A DNA stretch of 64,000 bases from an uncultured Clostridia bacterium (lineage in GTDB: Bacteria; Bacillota; Clostridia; TANB77; CAG-508). The position numbers and the translations under genes are program-made. Position 1 is the first letter of the stretch; every line of letters starts with the position of its first letter. Positions 62,102-64,000 of the stretch are shown here, in pieces. The DNA lies in the NCBI GenBank assembly GCA_948896235.1, contig CAQUUC010000002.1:340272-404271 (forward strand). Direction: 5' to 3'. Below the pieces are notes generated by a model. That model was not told the origin of the DNA and searched no databases. It saw nothing but the letters and a program-made list of their open reading frames with translations.

Positions 62102-62881
62102 TAAAATTTTAGTAACATCATCAAAAGAAAAATTATTAGTCAAGACAACGTCAAAACTCTGTTTATAAAATTCAAAATTCTTATCAATATTCTTCTCTAA
62201 AAAACCAAACGAAATAGTTCTATTTAAATCTTCTTTATGAACCATATTTAAATCCTCAATTAAATCACCAAACAAAAGAATATAATCTTTATTTTTAATT
62301 TCTTTACTAACATAATCAGGTAATTTATTAATAGACTTATTACATGTATGAATGATATCGTCATTAAAAGGTAACATTTTATTATCCTCAAATTTAATAA
62401 AATTACTAATAATATGAACATTATCATAAAAGCAGTTATTTAATTTTAAAAATTCCTCAATAACATTACCAATTCCAGCAGATAAAATAATAACAGGAAC
62501 ATTATACCTGTGTAAATCATTTAAAAATTGTTTAAAACCATCTCTAAAAGACATATCACCAGCTTTTACACAAGCTAAAAGCTTATCATAAGTAAGTCCA
62601 TAAAAATGAGTTAAATCCATAACTTTAAAATACCATTCTTTCATATAATTACTTTTGGTGATGTTATCTAGAGTATAATCAAGTTCTAAAGGGCCGTATT
62701 TTTCATATAACAATAAAGAATCCTTATAAAAATTAGGATTCATAATAGTAGGATTTTGAAGAATTGTCCATGAATCAGTACCAACATTAGTAGTAATAGT
62801 TTTATCAAAATCCATAACAACATAAAAATTATTATTATTTAAATGAATATTTTTAATTTTTTCTTCATTAATATAAACCAT
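62087..62881 (-). CDS. UMPH-1-like pyrimidine 5'-nucleotidase (HAD superfamily)
   Basis: A 264-residue HAD hydrolase: FYVVMDFDKTITTNVGTDSW (nucleophile DFDKT), MSFRDGFKQFLNDLHRYNVPVIILSAGIGNVIEEFL, and LLFGDLIEDLNM near residue 210. The D-F-D-K-T with SAG and GD..D layout is the eukaryote-type cytosolic 5'-nucleotidase III (UMPH-1/NT5C3) family, seen sporadically in bacteria. It dephosphorylates pyrimidine nucleotides. The yhbY-like gene lies just upstream in the same direction. Confidence 0.8.
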   Translation of the reverse strand: MVYINEEKIKNIHLNNNNFYVVMDFDKTITTNVGTDSWTILQNPTIMNPNFYKDSLLLYEKYGPLELDYTLDNITKSNYMKEWYFKVMDLTHFYGLTYDKLLACVKAGDMSFRDGFKQFLNDLHRYNVPVIILSAGIGNVIEEFLKLNNCFYDNVHIISNFIKFEDNKMLPFNDDIIHTCNKSINKLPDYVSKEIKNKDYILLFGDLIEDLNMVHKEDLNRTISFGFLEKNIDKNFEFYKQSFDVVLTNNFSFDDVTKILKSSF

Positions 62882-62889
62882 AAAAACTC

Positions 62890-63180
62890 CTAATCAGGTA
62901 AAACTATTTTAGAATTCTTCTTTTTAGGCCTATATAAAGTAATTCTATTTCCTACAATTTGGACTAAAATAGAATTAGTTTTAGAAGCAAGCTCATTTGC
63001 AATAGAATAATTCTCATCTGGTGCAGTTTCTAAAACAGAAAGTTTAATAAGTTCACGAGCTTCTAAAGCATCATTTACTTGCTTTATTAAATTTTCATTA
63101 AGCCCATTCTTACCAACTTGAAAAATAGAATCTAATTTATTTGCTAAAGCACGTAAATATGCTCTTTGTTTACTAGTCAT
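62890..63180 (-). CDS. yhbY: YhbY-family CRM-domain RNA-binding protein
   Basis: A 96-residue protein. The ATG at 63180 has GGAGG upstream. MTSKQRAYLRALANKLDSIFQVGKNG and the RNA-binding GxxG region fit the CRM/YhbY family, which associates with pre-50S ribosomal particles. It starts the operon with the nucleotidase gene. Confidence 0.88.
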   Translation of the reverse strand: MTSKQRAYLRALANKLDSIFQVGKNGLNENLIKQVNDALEARELIKLSVLETAPDENYSIANELASKTNSILVQIVGNRITLYRPKKKNSKIVLPD

Positions 63181-63344
63181 AAAAACCTCCATCATTGTAA
63201 ATTACAACTATTATACACTTTAACAAAAAAATATGCAATAAATACAAGCATATAATTTTTAAAGAAAAATACAAATATTTTTGACACTTTTTTAATTATT
63301 ATGATACAATTATGTATATTAATGTATTGAAAGGAGAAATTTAT

Positions 63345-63626
63345 ATGGAACTACTAGCAGAAATATTAGAAATGATGATGATAATAGGATTTGGAGTATC
63401 ATGGCCTTTATCAATTTATAAATCCTATACTTCTAAATCAACGAAAGGAAAAAGCATTTTATTTTTATTTTGTATTGCTTTAGGATATATTTGTGGTATT
63501 ATTTCAAAATTAATTTCACATAACTTAAATTTAGCATTCTGGTTTTATATTCCAAACATATTAATGGTTAGCACAGATATTGTTCTTTATTTTAGAAATA
63601 AAAGGATAGAAGCTGAACAAAACTAG
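63345..63626 (+). CDS. PQ-loop/SemiSWEET-like small membrane protein
   Basis: A 93-residue protein with three helices. The ATG at 63345 has AAAGGAG upstream. GVSWPLSIYKSYTSKSTKGKS is the PQ-loop-like segment, followed by FLFCIALGYICGIISKLI and a final helix ending in YFRNKR. The fold resembles SemiSWEET transporters, which move sugars as dimers. The substrate is unknown. Confidence 0.65.
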   Translation: MELLAEILEMMMIIGFGVSWPLSIYKSYTSKSTKGKSILFLFCIALGYICGIISKLISHNLNLAFWFYIPNILMVSTDIVLYFRNKRIEAEQN

Positions 63627-63648
63627 AATTAATAGGAGAGATATATGT

Positions 63649-64000
63649 ATGAAAGATGTAAAATGTCCTTATACAAAAGAAATGATAGAATCAGAAAGAA
63701 TATTTTTAGATAATTTAGAAAAATTTACGAAAGTAGAAGAATCAAAAAATTTAAAAACAGAATCAAGTTCAGCACCAATTGGAAATTTAGTACCATTAGG
63801 ACTAGGAAAGAATAAGGGAGAATATGTTCCAATCGAATTAAGAGCACGTTTAGAAGAAGGAATTGCAGAAGATATAAAAAGATTTGATTTAACAAATATC
63901 GACTCTGAAACAGATGTAGTAGTTGTTGGGAGTGGAGGAGCAGGATTATGTGCAGCAATTGAAGCAGCAGAACAGGGAGCACATATTTTAATATTAACAA
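63649..64000 (+). CDS. FAD-dependent oxidoreductase (fumarate-reductase/succinate-dehydrogenase-like), N-terminal part
   Basis: The frame runs off the right edge, so 117 residues are seen. The ATG at 63649 follows AGGAGAG at eight bases. After an N-terminal extension (KDVKCPYTKEMIESERIF) comes DVVVVGSGGAGLCAAIEAAEQG, the G-x-G-x-x-G FAD-binding motif with the succinate dehydrogenase/fumarate reductase flavoprotein spacing. The likely catalytic and FAD-linkage parts lie outside. Confidence 0.75.
   Translation, partial: MKDVKCPYTKEMIESERIFLDNLEKFTKVEESKNLKTESSSAPIGNLVPLGLGKNKGEYVPIELRARLEEGIAEDIKRFDLTNIDSETDVVVVGSGGAGLCAAIEAAEQGAHILILT

Overview
The window is a very AT-rich, low-GC Gram-positive chromosome segment that spans the replication origin. 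The order dnaA, dnaN, recF, remB, gyrB on one side and rpmH, rnpA, yidD, yidC, jag, mnmE, mnmG, rsmG, parA, parB on the other is the classic Firmicutes oriC layout. AAGGAGG-type ribosome sites, sporulation genes (spmA, spmB, a SpoVT/AbrB-like regulator, a GerMN-domain lipoprotein), sortase-anchored surface proteins and a 2-hydroxyacyl-CoA dehydratase activase point to an anaerobic, probably spore-forming, gut-type member of the Clostridia. I cannot name the species.

Layout. 1-10.4 kb: cell-envelope and regulatory genes (partial CorA, two LPXTG-like surface proteins, a VanW protein, a LexA-like repressor, an SDR enzyme, an ECF sigma/anti-sigma pair). 10.5-11.2 kb: three tRNAs and a DUF1858 protein. 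11.3-16.8 kb: a rightward run of type IV secretion genes (VirD4, VirB2, VirB6 and VirB3-like) followed by DnaD-like and DnaC-like primosome genes. 17.1-19.6 kb: gyrA. 19.7-24.4 kb: a leftward block with a VirB4-type ATPase split in two and a CpaE/MinD-like ATPase. 25-40.6 kb: gyrB to parB plus oriC. 41-43.6 kb: two tRNA-Ser genes, a dNTPase and a patatin. 44.7-49.1 kb: a giant activase. 49.3-53.4 kb: GerMN lipoprotein, trmN6, rsmI, abrB, spmA and spmB. 53.4-56 kb: structured RNA, remnants and envelope proteins. 56.2-61.1 kb: a defence island (AbiEi/AbiEii plus Gabija GajA/GajB) next to tRNA-Arg. 61.3-64 kb: miscellaneous genes, ending in a partial flavoprotein.

The most striking observation is a decoding anomaly. 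Seven genes, on both strands and in unrelated functions, are interrupted by a +1 frameshift at eight places. At every one of the eight the zero-frame codon is CGG, and dropping its C gives a GGN glycine codon that restores a full-length protein. I found no in-frame CGG acting as an ordinary arginine codon in any other credible gene here, although CGG occurs often out of frame. Strong individual cases are an ECF sigma factor that needs two shifts to end exactly on the ATGA overlap with its anti-sigma gene, a lipoprotein whose lipobox LVGC exists only across the shift, SpmB, and GajB of the Gabija pair. This suggests that CGG is not an Arg codon in this lineage and instead directs +1 frameshifting, or is read as a CGGN quadruplet giving glycine. 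The leading alternative, a sequencing or assembly artefact, fits the fixed codon phase and sense orientation poorly.
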